A DNA stretch of 64,000 nucleotides from Simmondsia chinensis. Taxonomy: Eukaryota > Streptophyta > Magnoliopsida > Caryophyllales > Simmondsiaceae. The stretch lies in the NCBI GenBank assembly GCA_018398585.1, contig JAGTTD010000005.1, forward strand, positions 13,939,355 to 14,003,354, given 5' to 3'. The first letter of the stretch is position 1. Each line of letters starts with the position of its first letter. Positions 33,097-45,658 of the stretch are shown here, one piece after another. The notes under the pieces were generated by a model that made no database searches, had not been told where the DNA came from, and worked only from the letters and a program-made list of their open reading frames with translations. The translations under genes were made by a program, and so were the position numbers.

Positions 33097-34130
33097 AATG
33101 TGCCCAGATTTGCAATCCGCGTATACTGCATCGGACGAACCACGCGCTGGCTCATCCTGCGGGACAATCCGCATGTCACAAGGTGGGCCAATCACAACCC
33201 GCCACATGGCACGCACTGTGCGAAAAGGTTGAAGGCACAGACAATTCCAAGACCGCTACGTGGCAGAGTTTTATTGGCTGAAACACGCGTTTTTAAGCTG
33301 TTAGCGATACGACGTCGTTTTGCAATTATTTTTTCATATCCCACATTTGCTTCAGTAGCCTACTATAAATAGAGATACCTATTTAGAGGTTTGGTATTCA
33401 ATTCAATATAAATTTTTGGGTTTCTCGAAATTGTTTTCGAGACCTAATTGGAGAGAAAATTTTCAATTGAAATTTTTCTTTCCCCAGTTTAATATTTTTC
33501 GGAGCCCTTTCTCTGGGTGGCTCGAGGTCATTGCATAGAAGATCGCTGGGTCTTGATACCTTGGTATTCTTTGGAGTATTTCTTTTTGGTTTTCTTTATT
33601 TGGAGTTATTCCAGATATGTTCTTCTTTCCTTCTTCTTTAGTTTTTGCTTTTCTATTTATTTATAGTATTCGTTATTATACCTAGTTAAGTTTATGTATT
33701 GTTATAAATGTATTATAGTAAAAGGCCTATAAATCTAAATTAAGAATTTAGATATGTAAATTTAAATTGAGAATTTAAATATGTGGATTTAAAATTAGGA
33801 ATTTTAAATCAACACTTGGTTTAGAATTAAGAATTCTAAACCCCTTCCGCTGCGTAAACTTTATAAAATTAGGGAGAATTTTTGAAATTTGTCCCAACAA
33901 CCGGTATTAGGGCAAAGGGTTTATAGAGACAGCCCTATTCCCGGGAAATCTCACACGTGAGGTGTCACGAAGCGTGACTCTCGGACTGGGGGCTTACATA
34001 GAGAGAAGAGTCTCCTACTTTAAATGCTCTAATAGGTATCCCTTGTTGTGACCGCAGTTGAAAAATTGGGAACCCAACGATCGGTATCAGAGTTTATTTT
34101 TCAAACAAAATTTCTAGTTTTTCCCAAAAA

Positions 34131-35120
34131 TTGGTATCAAAGCCAGGTTCTGATTACATTCATGATATATATAAATAGGTATAATAAGACCGAAATAAAT
34201 AGATCTACGATTTAATAAAACAGAGATTTTATTAAGAAGGAAAGTTTGTTTGAATTAGTGATTTAAATTGTTTAAATCATTAAAGAATTAATTACTAATT
34301 AGATTATTTCTTTTACTGTATCGATTTAAAATGTTAAATTTTTAGAAGAGTTAATAGTTAACTAGATTGTTTAAAGTAACGGTTTAAATTGTTTAAATTG
34401 TTAAATAATTAATAGTTAATTCGGATCTAAGAACCTACAAATTTGGGATGACATAATTTGTATAATGAGATTATGATTGTTTGGTTAGGATTTGCAAAAT
34501 CGGATAAAATTAATCTAATGAGATTAGATTTAATTATCTTTTAAGTTAAATTAAATTAATTTTGATTAAAAAATAAAAATAAATAAATTGACGCCACGTC
34601 AAGCGCTAACATCAGTTGCTGATGCAGCATGTCAGGGCCTGATGTAGCGCTGACCTCAGCGAGAAATACAAAAAAAAAAAATTTAGAACGTGTAAACGTC
34701 AGTACTGATCTCCATAATAATCATAAATTAATTATTTTATTCATTAATTTTCTTTTAGATTGAGATTCTAAATTAGATTATGAAATATCGAAGTTTTAAA
34801 TCAGTATTATTTTAAATAAAAGTTATTTTTAAATTAGTTTTAGAATAAAATTCTAAAATAGACTATAAGATAGTCTAAGTCAATATTATTTTTTAAAAAA
34901 AGTTAAATTTTATTAGGCTTATTTAATTTTAGAATAAAACCAAAGAGGGCACCAACACGCTGTCACCGGATCCCATTAGAACTCCGAAGTTAAGCGTACT
35001 TGGGCGAGAGTCGTACCAGGATGGGTGACCTCCTGGGAAGTTCTCACCCTCAGGTTGGGCACGCAGGAAAACAGCCTCTCTTTAGGTTAATACCCTGAAA
35101 GTGGAAGGCTGCGTACATCA

Positions 35121-35175
<55 letters not shown>

Positions 35176-35808
35176 CGACCCTGTGTAGGCGAAAGCCCTT
35201 GAGGCACTGGATATGTTCTTTTTATTTAATTTTAGAATAAAATTCTAAACATAACTATTAGATAGTCTAACCTTATTTAATTTTAGAATAAAATTCTAAA
35301 TAAGCCTATGGGATAGTCTAAGTTCTAAATCGCTATTGTTTTTGAATGAAATTGATTTTTATTAATTAATTAGTTTTAGAATTAGATTCTAAAAATAAAT
35401 TATGATATAATCTAAATTACAGAATTGTTTCGAATTAAAAATTAATTTCTATTAATTGATTTAGTTTTCGAATGTGATTCTAAAAGTAGATTATTAGATA
35501 ATCTAAATTATATTATGGTACCTTTTTAAATTAAAATTAATTAATTAATTTTATTGATTAAATTTAGAATGACATTCTAAAGTTAGATTATGAGATAATC
35601 TATATTGTAAAACGATGGTATTTTTTTTTAATAAATTAATTAAGTAATTATGGTTAGTTTTAGAATGAGATTTTAAGGGGATTATGGGATAATCAAGGTT
35701 ATAAATGTAAGTTAATTAAAAACCGCTAATTTTAAAAATCTAGTGGGAGCAAGATTTTAATTGTTGTATCCTCACGGTCTCCATGACCAGTCTAGCCATA
35801 TAGTAGAT
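34131..35808 (+). repeat. PBS and leader of copia C, first part
   Basis: The PBS TTGGTATCAAAGCC is followed by AT-rich non-coding leader with degenerate direct repeats of 'ttagaataaaattctaaa.ta' about every 60-90 bp (34840-35590). It is interrupted by the 5S-headed SINE and then by the CACTA element. It aligns with the leader at 8069-9500. Confidence 0.6.
34940..35221 (+). mobile_element. SINE with a 5S rRNA-derived head
   Basis: A perfect 21-bp TSD (34919-34939 and 35222-35242) brackets the element. Its first about 105 bp are 5S rRNA: ACCGGATCCCAT, AAGTTAAGCG.ACTTGGGCG (box A region) and AGGATGGGTGACCTCCTGGG (box C), so the internal pol III promoter is largely kept. From about 35068 it turns into ordinary plant SINE sequence (AACAGCCTCTCT, then AAGGCTGCGTACATC). 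A run of 52 C (35122-35173) has replaced the usual C-rich core, and the end GGCACTGG.ATGTT lacks a long tail. The head/body combination is unlike tRNA-headed plant SINEs. Confidence 0.88.
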
Positions 35809-36229
35809 CACTACAACAAAATTGACCATATGTAACAAACAAAAAGTTGCCTTAGGTTGTAAAATTGTTACGTTAGATCTTATGTAACACTTTTTTTACC
35901 GTTACGTTAGGGGTGTGTTACATTAGTCTAATGTAACGGTTTTTGAGCCTAATGTAACAGTTTTTAATAGTGTTACCATAGGCATGTATCTAATATAACA
36001 GTTTCCCAAAACCTTTAGGTAACAATTGAATGAGACCTACTATAACTGTTTTTGACCTAATGTAACAGTTTTATTAAGGATCATATATAACTTTTTTTTT
36101 CCCTAATGTAAAACTTTTATAAGTCTTAAGTAACGGTCTTCTGAGACCTAGCGTAACAATTTTTTATTGACGTATTCATTTATATTAAAGCCATGATAGG
36201 TAAAAGATCTGACTAGTGTAACAATTATA

Positions 36230-39200
36230 AGCTCAATACAAGCATTTTGTTGCAGAACTAATGTATTGTATCCATCTCGATAAATTAGCCAACTTCCGAA
36301 CACAAACAAAACATATCTTTGAAATACACAATAATAATCCATATCCAAACGTGAAAAGATCCGAAATGTGAAGTGTTTGACTTTTACAATGAGAATCCAT
36401 ATGCATACAAATTAAGTCTCCACAATGTAAATCCTAAAAATACCAAAAATATCTTATCAAATTCAACCTTAAACTTGATAACATTATCGAACACCTTTGA
36501 ACAAAACAAAATTAATACCTCCTTAAGCACCTTGTGATGAAACATCATCCCCCTACAAGAAAGCAAAAAACAAAAGAGAATCATGCAAAATTGCATAAAA
36601 AAACATAGGACATAAGGCACACTTATTACAAATTAATTAGAATTACATGTATCAAAAATCTACTCATAAACAAACTACTTATATTATATCTACTAAAACA
36701 ATTATAAAATTGGACATATTCTTATAATATATTCAGTAGTTACATCAAATAGAGTAAGAAACAATATCATAAATAAGCAAAAGGAGTGAGTAGTTACTAT
36801 GCTAGCTCACAAAAAGATACCAAAATATTTTTAGTACGTTTAACCATGTTTCCAATTTCATTTTTTTAGAACGTTAATCATGCTTCCAATTTCATTCCAA
36901 AAACATTTCTCTAAAATATGGATTAAGAGAAATAAAAAAAACTATACTTGTTTAGATGGCAAAAGTTGATTTTTGGTATTGATAGAAGATGCAAGCATTC
37001 GATCTATAGAAGTTAATTGTCTGAGATGGCACAGAGACATAGCATTCTCAAAAAGGATGCCAAAGGATGGCCACTCCATATAAACCTTTAAGGATTAGAC
37101 AAGAGGAATACAGTCTATAACAGAATATCATGCTACAAATGGCAAATTCGTTAATGCTCTCAAAAGAATACACACTTTCCCATAAAAATGGAACTCGATA
37201 TCAAGAGTGCAATAAGATATTAACACATCTAATAGAATGATGCATCGATACTAAATTTCCTCAACCCCCCCCCCCCCCCCCCCCCCCAAAAAGATACCTA
37301 ATAGATAAGTGTAATATCTCAACCATTAGCAATTAAAACTAAGCATTAACATTAAAAAGATAGAATCTCTCGACATCGAAACTAGAAGACCACAATCCAA
37401 TAATAACATGATTAAATGTTATAAACTAGCAATATTAATAAAACAAGCAATGCCAATCCTTCTTGTAACTACCATATCATGTGACATCAAATTCCAAGAG
37501 GAAAAAATCACATCTACATTTCATTCAAGAAGGGAATTCAGCAAGAAGAAACGGGAATGTGGAACATCTAGTGGAGTATGGTTCCCAACTACAACAACAA
37601 CAAAAAAACCTAGTGCCTCAAGGACTCTCGCCTAAAACAGGGCTTGGGCAATAAGTGCTTCATTTGGCAATAAGTAAACCATGAAGTCATTCATGAAGCA
37701 CAATAAATATCACAGGAGCCCAAATCACTAAGATGAACGCTAAAGAGGAACCTCAACTGCGGGAAATAAAATGTAAGAAAGAAGTAACTTGAGCACTAAA
37801 GAACTTCGGTACCAACAAGCATGCCAAGATATTAGAATATCCAAAACGACAACATAGTACTTATAGTCGTAACATGCTTGATGTCCTCCAACCAATAAGG
37901 TTCATAATAGACAATCAATTATCATCAACAAATTTGGCTTCAAGTTTTCCATTGCAATACGAGAATTAAAAGCACAACAAGCATCATAATCATGCCAAGC
38001 ACTTTGTCAATTTTGCAAAGAATAAGTTCAAAAGTGGGGCACTGACATCTTGGTGGCTTTTCAATTGGGCATCTAGCTTTTGCCTGCAATTCTGCAAATC
38101 CTATATCATAAAACAAGCACCCACAGCTAAACACATAAATCCCAAATTTAACATAAAACAAGAACGACACATATCAAGATTGCACACACAAGAGGAGATT
38201 GAGAGAACAGTAACTTGCTTATATATTATAGTTTTACATTAACTGTTGTACATAAAACCAGTTATTACAAGCAAACGAAAAGCAACACCTAGTTTGCATC
38301 AATGTTTAGAGTCCATGTTTTTGTAGAAGAGTAGCCCAAGCACCTTGAGAGTCTATGTTAAAATACACCATTTACGTTGCGCTTATTTGCACTAATGTCT
38401 CTTGTAAGTGTGTGCCTATATCAGGTTTAAAGCCCCAACGTAAAAGAGGAAAATAACATTTATTACCTCAATAAAAACAGGTCTGTTTGTTATATCAACT
38501 AATGGGTGTTTTTTCTTTTTTCCCCTTGAATGCCGTTAACCTATGTTTTCTCTATTTTCCTTAGACAACATTGAATGTGTTTGCTTCAACTCTCTTATAG
38601 TATGATAAAAGCAAATTCTAGTGATGGATCCATCAATTAAAGAGGGCTCTTTTTTTTAGAGACCTTTTGAGTCATATTTTTCCCTTAGAACCATTTGTCA
38701 TTTGCACTTTTTCTTGTCTTTCTTTCAGTTACCAATAATGTGCTTAATATGCTACGTGTACTTTGGTATAGTTCTTGATTATTCAATGTTAAGATTCCTC
38801 TCTAGATACTTAAGTTTTATGCTCTGATCCTTTTTAGTGTCTTCGAAGAATCTTTTTCAGTTGCAATCAAAAGATATCCCCCAACAACTATCTCCATTGG
38901 TCATTTTCATCATATCATTGGCTTTTAATTCTTTGCCGTCAAGAGCATTTCAACATTCTATTTCATCCCTCCTTGATTTTACAAGATATGGGATATGAAA
39001 CATAACACACCTCTTCATAAAGTGATTCAGAGAATAGATTGGCATCTACAATTTAGAGATGAGAATATACTTTAAAGGATCCTGAAAATCAAAAAACTTA
39101 AAAAAGCTTATAAGGTTCATAACTCTTTTAAAGTTTGTTAAATATGATAGCTTCCCTCTCTTAACTATTATAAGGCCTCAAATCTTTCTCAACCGTTTGA

Positions 39201-39750
39201 TAACACCCCAGTTTAGCTTTAGAGCACTCAATTTCTCAAAAATCTTAACCTAGTGGTTGACAACTTGATATGGAATTGTTTTACAAATAAGCTATCAGAA
39301 TAGAATTTAACTTGTGAAGTTTAATTCAAACTTCATATAAGTTCGAACATTAATCCAACAATTATGAAATTAGCAACTAGCCAAGCAAGGTTCTAGCTTA
39401 ACTAACTACATTGCATGTCATAAACTTAACATACTACTACATAGGTCAAGTACGTTCAAATAACTGAAATCCATAACTCAAATTCACCACCAATAGATAT
39501 AAGCTTACCACAAAAGGAGAAAAGGGCAACCTTAAGAGGTCAGCACCATGTTGGTTTTGTACTTTTGGAAACTATTTTAACTTAAATTAGCAAAAATAAA
39601 TATTAACTTATAAAAATTGTGAAACGCGTTAATTAGGGTTTATTTTCACAAATGAAGAAATCGGTTGATCTCAAGAGTGGCAAATAAGGTCTAGGGTTCC
39701 CATTTTTGGACCTAAAACAGTGTCTAGAGTTCAATTTTGAGACATAAACG
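36230..39750. other. Interior of the CACTA element, no gene recognised
   Basis: AT-rich, with only short scattered frames on both strands (none over about 80 codons) and a 23-nt poly(C) run at 37265-37287. Some segments look like decayed captured sequence, but I cannot name a source. Confidence 0.5.
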
Positions 39751-39814
39751 ACATCAATATGAAAAATCAACAAAAATCAAAGAAAAAATTAACAAAAAGT
39801 GAACGAAAAACGAG

Positions 39815-40010
39815 AGGGAGAGGTGCCAGCGGAGAGATAGGACCGTGAGCGAGCGGCAACGGAGGATAGGTGGCAAGCGGCCGCGGCAAAGGCGGAGGGG
39901 CGGCAAGTAGCGACAGCGATGAGGCGGTGACGATGACGGGGCGTCAAGCTGAGTTTGGGTGAGAGAGAGAGGGAGCAATGAAGATGAACGAAGAGAGAGC
40001 GGAAGAGGAG
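39815..40010 (-). other. GC-rich pocket inside the CACTA element
   Basis: About 200 bp of GC-rich, CpG-containing sequence in a strongly AT-rich element, with a minus-strand frame (39978-39754) rich in Arg, Leu and Pro and flanking GA/CT repeats. It may be a relic of a promoter and 5' exon. An 18-nt C run lies just beyond it, at 40053-40070. Confidence 0.35.
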
Positions 40011-40838
40011 CGGGTTTGCTTTTGAATAGTAACTTTATTTTAAATTACTTGACCCCCCCCCCCCCCCCCCAATATTAAATTTTTAGCCAAAATTAGCGAT
40101 AATTTTTTCCGAACAAATTAAATTTGAATAAAATTAATTTCTTGATACAATTTCGTTAAGTTATATTAATATTTTAAAATTTAAGATATTAATTTTTTAG
40201 TCTATAATTATTGTTAAATATTATTTTAGTTCAAAGTAAAACATACTTAATAAAATAGTCTAAATAATAGTGTATAAGAATGTAACATAAGCAATAAAAT
40301 TATAGGTTGTGTGGATGATGAAGGTAGTTATAGTAAGAGGATTGTGAGTTTACTAACAGAAAAAGTCAACTTTGTACGCCTAGTCATCGTAATTTTAACT
40401 GTTTTATTAAATATATGTAATTTTTGAACAAAAATGCTATTTCACAAATTTTGTGTACAATAATTAATACACATAATCTCACAACACTGTTATGTAATTT
40501 GCCCTTAAAATTTTAATCTTAAAACTATTTGGTTCTCATGTATCAAAACATAAATTTATTAAAAAAGAGAAAGCTTTAGGTAACGGATTTAAAATGTTAC
40601 AAAATACAACAAATGTAACACTTTATAAAAAGTGTTGCCTATAATATGGCTTATGCAACAATATTTTTAGAATGTTACATTAAGTACCAAGCAGATGTAA
40701 CAGTTCTTCTAAAGTGTTACATTAGGTACTAAGCAAATGCAACAATAAAAAAAGTGTTACCTAAACACTACCTATGGTAACATTTTAAACAAATATTACA
40801 ATTTAAGTGTTACCTTAAGTCACTTTTGTTTTATCGAT

Positions 40839-41248
40839 AGACCTCCCTGCAGAGGATGTCGGTTTGCAGATTATAGGGTTAGACTTCGATTGGGATAAAC
40901 CAAAGTGCAAATAAGCGATGCGACCACGCTGTTGTGGAGTATTTTGTGTATTTGTATGGAGGTTTAGGTAATGGTTTACACTTGACTAGCGTGATGCATT
41001 AGCTTCCCTGAGTAGCTTCGTTGTGTTATGTTAGAGACTAAGGTAAAGTTAATCATGTTTAGTAAGAGTTACAAGAAAACAAGTTAATTGAGAATAGTTC
41101 TCACCTGAACTAGCTTCATGTGATCCCGCTGTCGGGGAGTAAAGAGTGGTGTGTTTGGGTCATCATTGTATGCATGATAGTATAGTTTGGTGGATATCTG
41201 ACTTATTGTGTATGCTAAATTGAAAGAATAGATATCACTACATTATAC
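40839..41248 (+). repeat. Leader of copia C, second part
   Basis: Continues the leader after the CACTA element. 'ggttagacttc', 'gaccac.ctgt.gtggagta' and 'gtcggggagtaa' align with 9185-9470 and 61015-61280. No ORF. Confidence 0.6.
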
Positions 41249-41870
41249 ATGACTCTTGTTAGACAGTTACACGAATGTTTGCATTTACAATATTTCAAAA
41301 TAGATATGGCGGGTGAACTTTACTCGATTCTAATACATAATACACTCAAGGGACCAAATTACATTACCTGGAAGAACAAGTTGGACTTAGTTATTACTCA
41401 CAAGGGACTTGAGTTTGTTCTCACTGAAGGTTGTCCACCAATGCCCACTACTAATTGCACAGCTATTGAAAAAGAGCATTATGAACACTAGCACGGGGCT
41501 AATGAGTTAGCTAAGTGCTATATATTGACATCAGTGTCAGAAGTACTCGGGCATGAGATGCTTGAGAAACAAACAGCAGTTGAGATGATTAAACATTTGC
41601 AAGAAATGTTCGAGGTGCAAGACAAAGCAGTGAGGCAATAACTCATAAAGAAGTTACTTAACATGAGGATGTCCGAAGGAATACCAGTTTAGGAACACAT
41701 CATGAATCTGATCGCATGTTTTTTTGAATTGAAAATCCTCGGAGCTGAATTTGATATTCAAATTAAGTAGGATATCATCCTCAGTTCTTTGTCTAGCTCA
41801 TTCACTAAGTTCAGGCTAAATTTTACATGAACAATAAAAGTATTCACTACCTGAACAAATGAAAGAGTCA
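41249..41870 (+). pseudogene. Copia C Gag
   Basis: An ATG at 41249, just after the leader, opens a frame with LKGPNYITWKNKLDLVITHK, the typical copia Gag start. It is broken by a TAG at 41489, then continues in the same frame with ANELAKCYILTSVSEVL, KHLQEMFEV and ELKILGAEFDIQIK. Several more stops are present. Confidence 0.85.
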
Positions 41871-41879
41871 CAAGCAACA

Positions 41880-42300
41880 GATAACTTTATGTGGGGCATA
41901 AGGAGTGCCCATGAATTAGGGATGAGCAACAGTCGGCAAGTCAAGGAAAAGTGTTTCCCTTGCAAAGAAGTGGGCCACGGAAAAGGTGAAGGCACTAAGG
42001 ACTTAGCTGCACTACCTACAAAGACTACTAAGCAATCTAGTGAAGGTATGTTGATATCTCACTTAGTTGAGTCATATGTAGTTGAGAGTCCACCAGAATC
42101 TTAGTATGTGGACTCGGGTTCAACTGACCATGTCTGTAATATATTACAGGAGCGTAAGCTAACAAGGAAGCTGAATGATGGGAAGCTGTACTTGACGGTT
42201 GGAGACGGTACAAAAGTAGCAGTCTTAGTAGTAGGAGATGGTAGTTTAGACTTTAGTGTTAGTGTTTTGCTTTAAAAGTTTATTCATTTGTACCTGCATT
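41880..42300 (+). pseudogene. Copia C zinc knuckle and protease
   Basis: CFPCKEVGHGKGEGT is a CCHC-type knuckle that has lost its last Cys. After a stop follows the copia protease active site VDSGSTDHVCN, then KLNDGKLYLTVGDGT. The frame ends in stops by 42280. The sequence beyond, to about 42540, is low-coding AT-rich DNA where integrase should be. Confidence 0.82.
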
Positions 42301-42539
42301 GGATAGGAATTTGATTTATAAGGTTTATTTAGTCAATAATTGTTATTTAGTTGCTTATGGTTGTGTACCTTTTTTTACGAGGAATTAAATCGTTTATTTG
42401 TAAAGATAAACATATGTTTGATCCATTCATGTCGTTTTAATTAGATATTATTTTGCATATGGATATGTAAAATACTTAGTGAAGAATTTTGCAAGTAAAC
42501 TACAAAAGCAAAAACGAATTAGTTTTATAAGAGTTAAAA

Positions 42540-42810
42540 GACCATGACACTAGTTCTGAACAGCTAGGCACAACTCCAGATATAGTGGATGCAATAGATG
42601 CACTTTTTTGATAGGGACGAGAATATTCCAGGTACACAAGAGCCTAGGTGTGGTGGGAGAATTGTCAGGGCACCTGACAGGTTCATAACGGGAGCCTTAG
42701 TGGTTGACCATGGTATTGAATCCGATCCTTTTTAGCCACAATGTAGGGCTTTCATTATTTGTAAAAGTTTGATTGTCAGGATAGCTCGACATGAAAGACA
42801 TAGGAGAAGC
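42540..42810 (+). pseudogene. Copia C integrase end and RT remnant
   Basis: Pieces read SEQLGTTPDIVDAIDALF, then CGGRIVRAPDRFI (the linker after integrase), a large internal deletion, and MKDIGEA from late RT directly at the solo LTR insertion. Reading resumes after 45007. Confidence 0.65.
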
Positions 42811-45002
42811 TGTTGGGAAAAAGATATAAATTTTGGTGAAAAATAAACTCTGATGCCGACTATTGGGTTCACAATTCACAACTACGGTCACAACAATAGG
42901 CACCTATTAGAGCACTTAGAATAGGAGACTCTTCTCTCCGTCTAAGCCCCCGGTTGGAGAGTCACGCTTCGTGACACCCCACGTGCGAGAGTTCCCGGGA
43001 ATAGGTTTATCTCTATAAACCCTTTGCTCTAATACCAGTCGTTGGGATGAATTTCAAAAATTCTCCCCAAAGATTACGCAGCGGACAGGTTTATAATTCA
43101 TAACTCTAAACCTAGGGTTGATTTAAAATTTTTAATTTTAAATCTACTGACTTAAATTCATAATTTAAATCATCATATCTAAATTCTTAACTTAGATCTA
43201 CAGACCTTTTACTCTAATACATTAATAACAATACATAAACTTAAACAGGTATAATAACGAACACTGTAAATAAATAGAAAAGCGAAACTAAAACAAGAAG
43301 GAAAGAAAAAATATACCTGTAATTGCCGTAATAAAAGAAAAACCAGGAAGAAAATAATATTCTTCAAAATCGAGACTTCGAGACCTTCTACGCAATGACC
43401 TCGAACTGCCCGGAGGGTGGGCTCCGAAAAATATTAAACTGGGTCTCCAAAATAATTTTAAAAACCCTAAGAAAATATTTTGACTTCGATGCCAAACCTC
43501 GGAATAAGCCCCTCTACTTATAGAAATATACCGGAGCAAAAATATCCGATTTTAGTCGAATTGGGATTCGTTAGTTAACATCAAAACGCAGCATTTCATT
43601 TAAAAACAGGATCAAAACACCCCGTTTAGTAACAGTGCAACCGCCTCTAAGGGCCTGTCATCGCGTGCCACGTGTCATCGCGTGATTCATCCCCGTGTGG
43701 GGATGCGGATCGCCCCGTCGCGCTCTGGTTCGTTGGATCCGATATACGCGGATCGCATCTGTTTTTGCGATTTTTTTCCCTTTTTTTTGTTTTGCTTTGT
43801 TTCCCACATGTAAAAATTCATCTTATAAATTTTAATTTTTCAAAATTATTTTATTTTATAATTTTAAATATTTATTCATCTCATGAATAATGTTTGGCAA
43901 AATTAATTTACCCATCTTATGGATAAATAATTCATCTCATGAATTCTTTAATATTTTTCCAATGGCAATAAATACAGAGGCTTGCGTAGGGACCTCGGGG
44001 ACAATTTAAATCTAGCTCTAAACGGGTTAAATTAAATCATCAATTGATATTAATTTAATTACCATTTAATGAGACTTAATTCCACTAAATAAATCTCACT
44101 GCACTCCAGACTTAAATTATTTATTCGATATCTCCCTAATAGACCGTATTGATGACAACAACCCCTCCACTAGATGTCCATGACAAAGGATAAATATAAT
44201 CACTACCATTATCCTTCTCACAGCTTCTCTATTAGTTACTGACTCGCCCTTCACTGAATAATTCACTTATACTTGAACATATTCACCGTATAAATTCCAA
44301 ATGTCAAACACTTGGAATACTTTGGCCAAAGTTTCCGAACTATTCAAATATTTGCGAATCAACTAAGGGTACATCTGTATCTCATAAGAGATTGTAGATT
44401 CCTTATTGAATACCTGATCCTTGTCGTACTTCATGCCGCTACCCAGTGTACGTGGGATTTCAGTCATTCATTTAGACCTTACTTATAGTACACCAAAGTA
44501 ACCAACGCTCCATGCACAAATCCAGAATACCGTCAGGATTTAGAGTCGTCGTTCAAACAGTGCAACGTGAATCACTCATCTCCGATAGTATTCTAGAAAT
44601 AAGTAATCCACATGGTCCAACTCAGTGTGTCAAACACAGTAACCTAACACTTTTGGATCTCCATCCACATGACCAAGACAAGCCATCTAAAGTGTCACGT
44701 TATAGTCTTAACATACAAGTGGTCCAAACTTGTCTTCGACTATGAGTCTTTCAAACAACAATCCATATCATTTGTTCCAAGTCTATCTGTGGCTTAGTCT
44801 CATAAACCACTTAGAACAAACATGTAAATTGTAGTCTGAGGACTACACCCATCTCATGGATGTCTCCCGAAAGAAAATCACATGCAGTATAAATGCTCAC
44901 ATACACAAATTTAACTAGAAAATGACTGGAACTTTAATTTTATTTATTAATTAAAATAATATATCCAAAATAAATCTGGATTTCAAGACACTGTTCCTAA
45001 TA
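42811..45002 (-). repeat. Solo LTR of the copia C family, inverted
   Basis: A 2192-bp LTR, TGTTGGGAAAAAG...CCTAATA on the plus strand, alignable in reverse complement with 45659-47878. A perfect 5-bp TSD, GAAGC, flanks it (42806-42810 and 45003-45007). No internal sequence remains, so it is a solo LTR left by LTR-LTR recombination. It splits the RT codons of copia C. Confidence 0.9.
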
Positions 45003-45007
45003 GAAGC

Positions 45008-45658
45008 CAGCTCCAGTCTTAGGATTAAGCTTCTGCGAGGTTGTAAGAGTAGGATGTTGGGTTTTTCTCTGGCCACTTATCTTGGCAAGATGTTGTCAAT
45101 GTATCGCACAAAGGACTTTAAAAGAGTTTTTTTTTTTTTTATCTTTAATGTATGGAGCCCCTCTCTCTTTAGAGCAGTGTTCTAGGACACCTCAAAAGGA
45201 GGAGCAGTTGAGGAATATTCCATATGCTTTGGCAGTGGGAGCCCTTAAGTATGCCATGCTATGAACAAGACTAGATATATGCCATGCTGTGGTATAGTAG
45301 GCAGGTGTTAGTCTAACCTAGGTTCGATGTAGTGAGTGGTAGTGAAGTGTTTTCTTTAGTATTTGAGAAGCACTAGAGAATATATGCTGATCTTTCTAAG
45401 TGACGAGCTAGTTCCAGCTGGCTATACTGATTTAAGAATTCCAGTCAGATTAAAGCGGTAGATGTTCGACGTCTGAGCATGACTTTACCCTTGGAGTGGG
45501 AGCCGTTAGTGGGAGGAATGTCTAATAGTATTGTATTGCTGACTTCACCATAGAGCAATTGATCTCACTAAGGTCAGGCTCAGTAGACTTTTTGGTTCAA
45601 ACTTAAAATGGGTGAGTATGGATTATGTCATAACTTGGATTTAGAACAAGTGGGGGAT
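45008..45658 (+). pseudogene. Copia C late RT and RNase H, with PPT
   Basis: Frames give RMLGFSLATYLGKML, NIPYALAVGALKYAML, ICHAV-like, LRSTREYMLIFLSDELVPAGYTD, ending with broken RNase H. A T-run expansion near 45129-45140 shifts the frame. The copia polypurine tract AAGTGGGGGAT (about 45648-45658) abuts the 3' LTR. Confidence 0.8.

Larger units (their letters stand above)
26985..34129 (+). repeat. 5' LTR of copia C, interrupted
   Basis: It starts TGTTAAGAACAGTG and ends about 34129, just before the PBS TTGGTATCAAAGCC (34131). The nested element at 28257-33096 splits it. A TATA box, CTATAAATAGAG, lies near 33363. A local tandem duplication around 28085-28215 makes this copy about 0.1 kb longer than the 3' LTR. 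Confidence 0.8.
35809..40835 (+). mobile_element. Non-autonomous CACTA (En/Spm-type) DNA transposon
   Basis: The left end is CACTACAACAAAA. The right end TTTTGTTTTATC is a decayed inverse. A 3-bp TSD, GAT, flanks it (35806-35808 and 40836-40838). Both subterminal regions (35834-36220 and 40580-40820) carry a dozen or so copies of a TGTAACA/TGTTAC motif in both orientations, as expected for transposase-binding subterminal repeats. The 5.0-kb interior shows no transposase frame that I can recognise. It interrupts the copia C leader. Confidence 0.82.

Noticed and set aside
33100..33372. Arg-rich plus-strand ORF
   Set aside because: Part of the copia C 5' LTR upstream of its TATA box; the equivalent in the 3' LTR at 46870-47095 is not open in the same way.
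34947..35044. 5S rRNA gene
   Set aside because: The 3' end is missing, several promoter-region bases are changed, and the 5S part is fused to SINE body inside one TSD, so it is a retroposon head and not a 5S gene.
43672..43890. Short plus-strand protein gene
   Set aside because: Lies inside the inverted solo LTR with no homologous frame kept in the other LTR copies.
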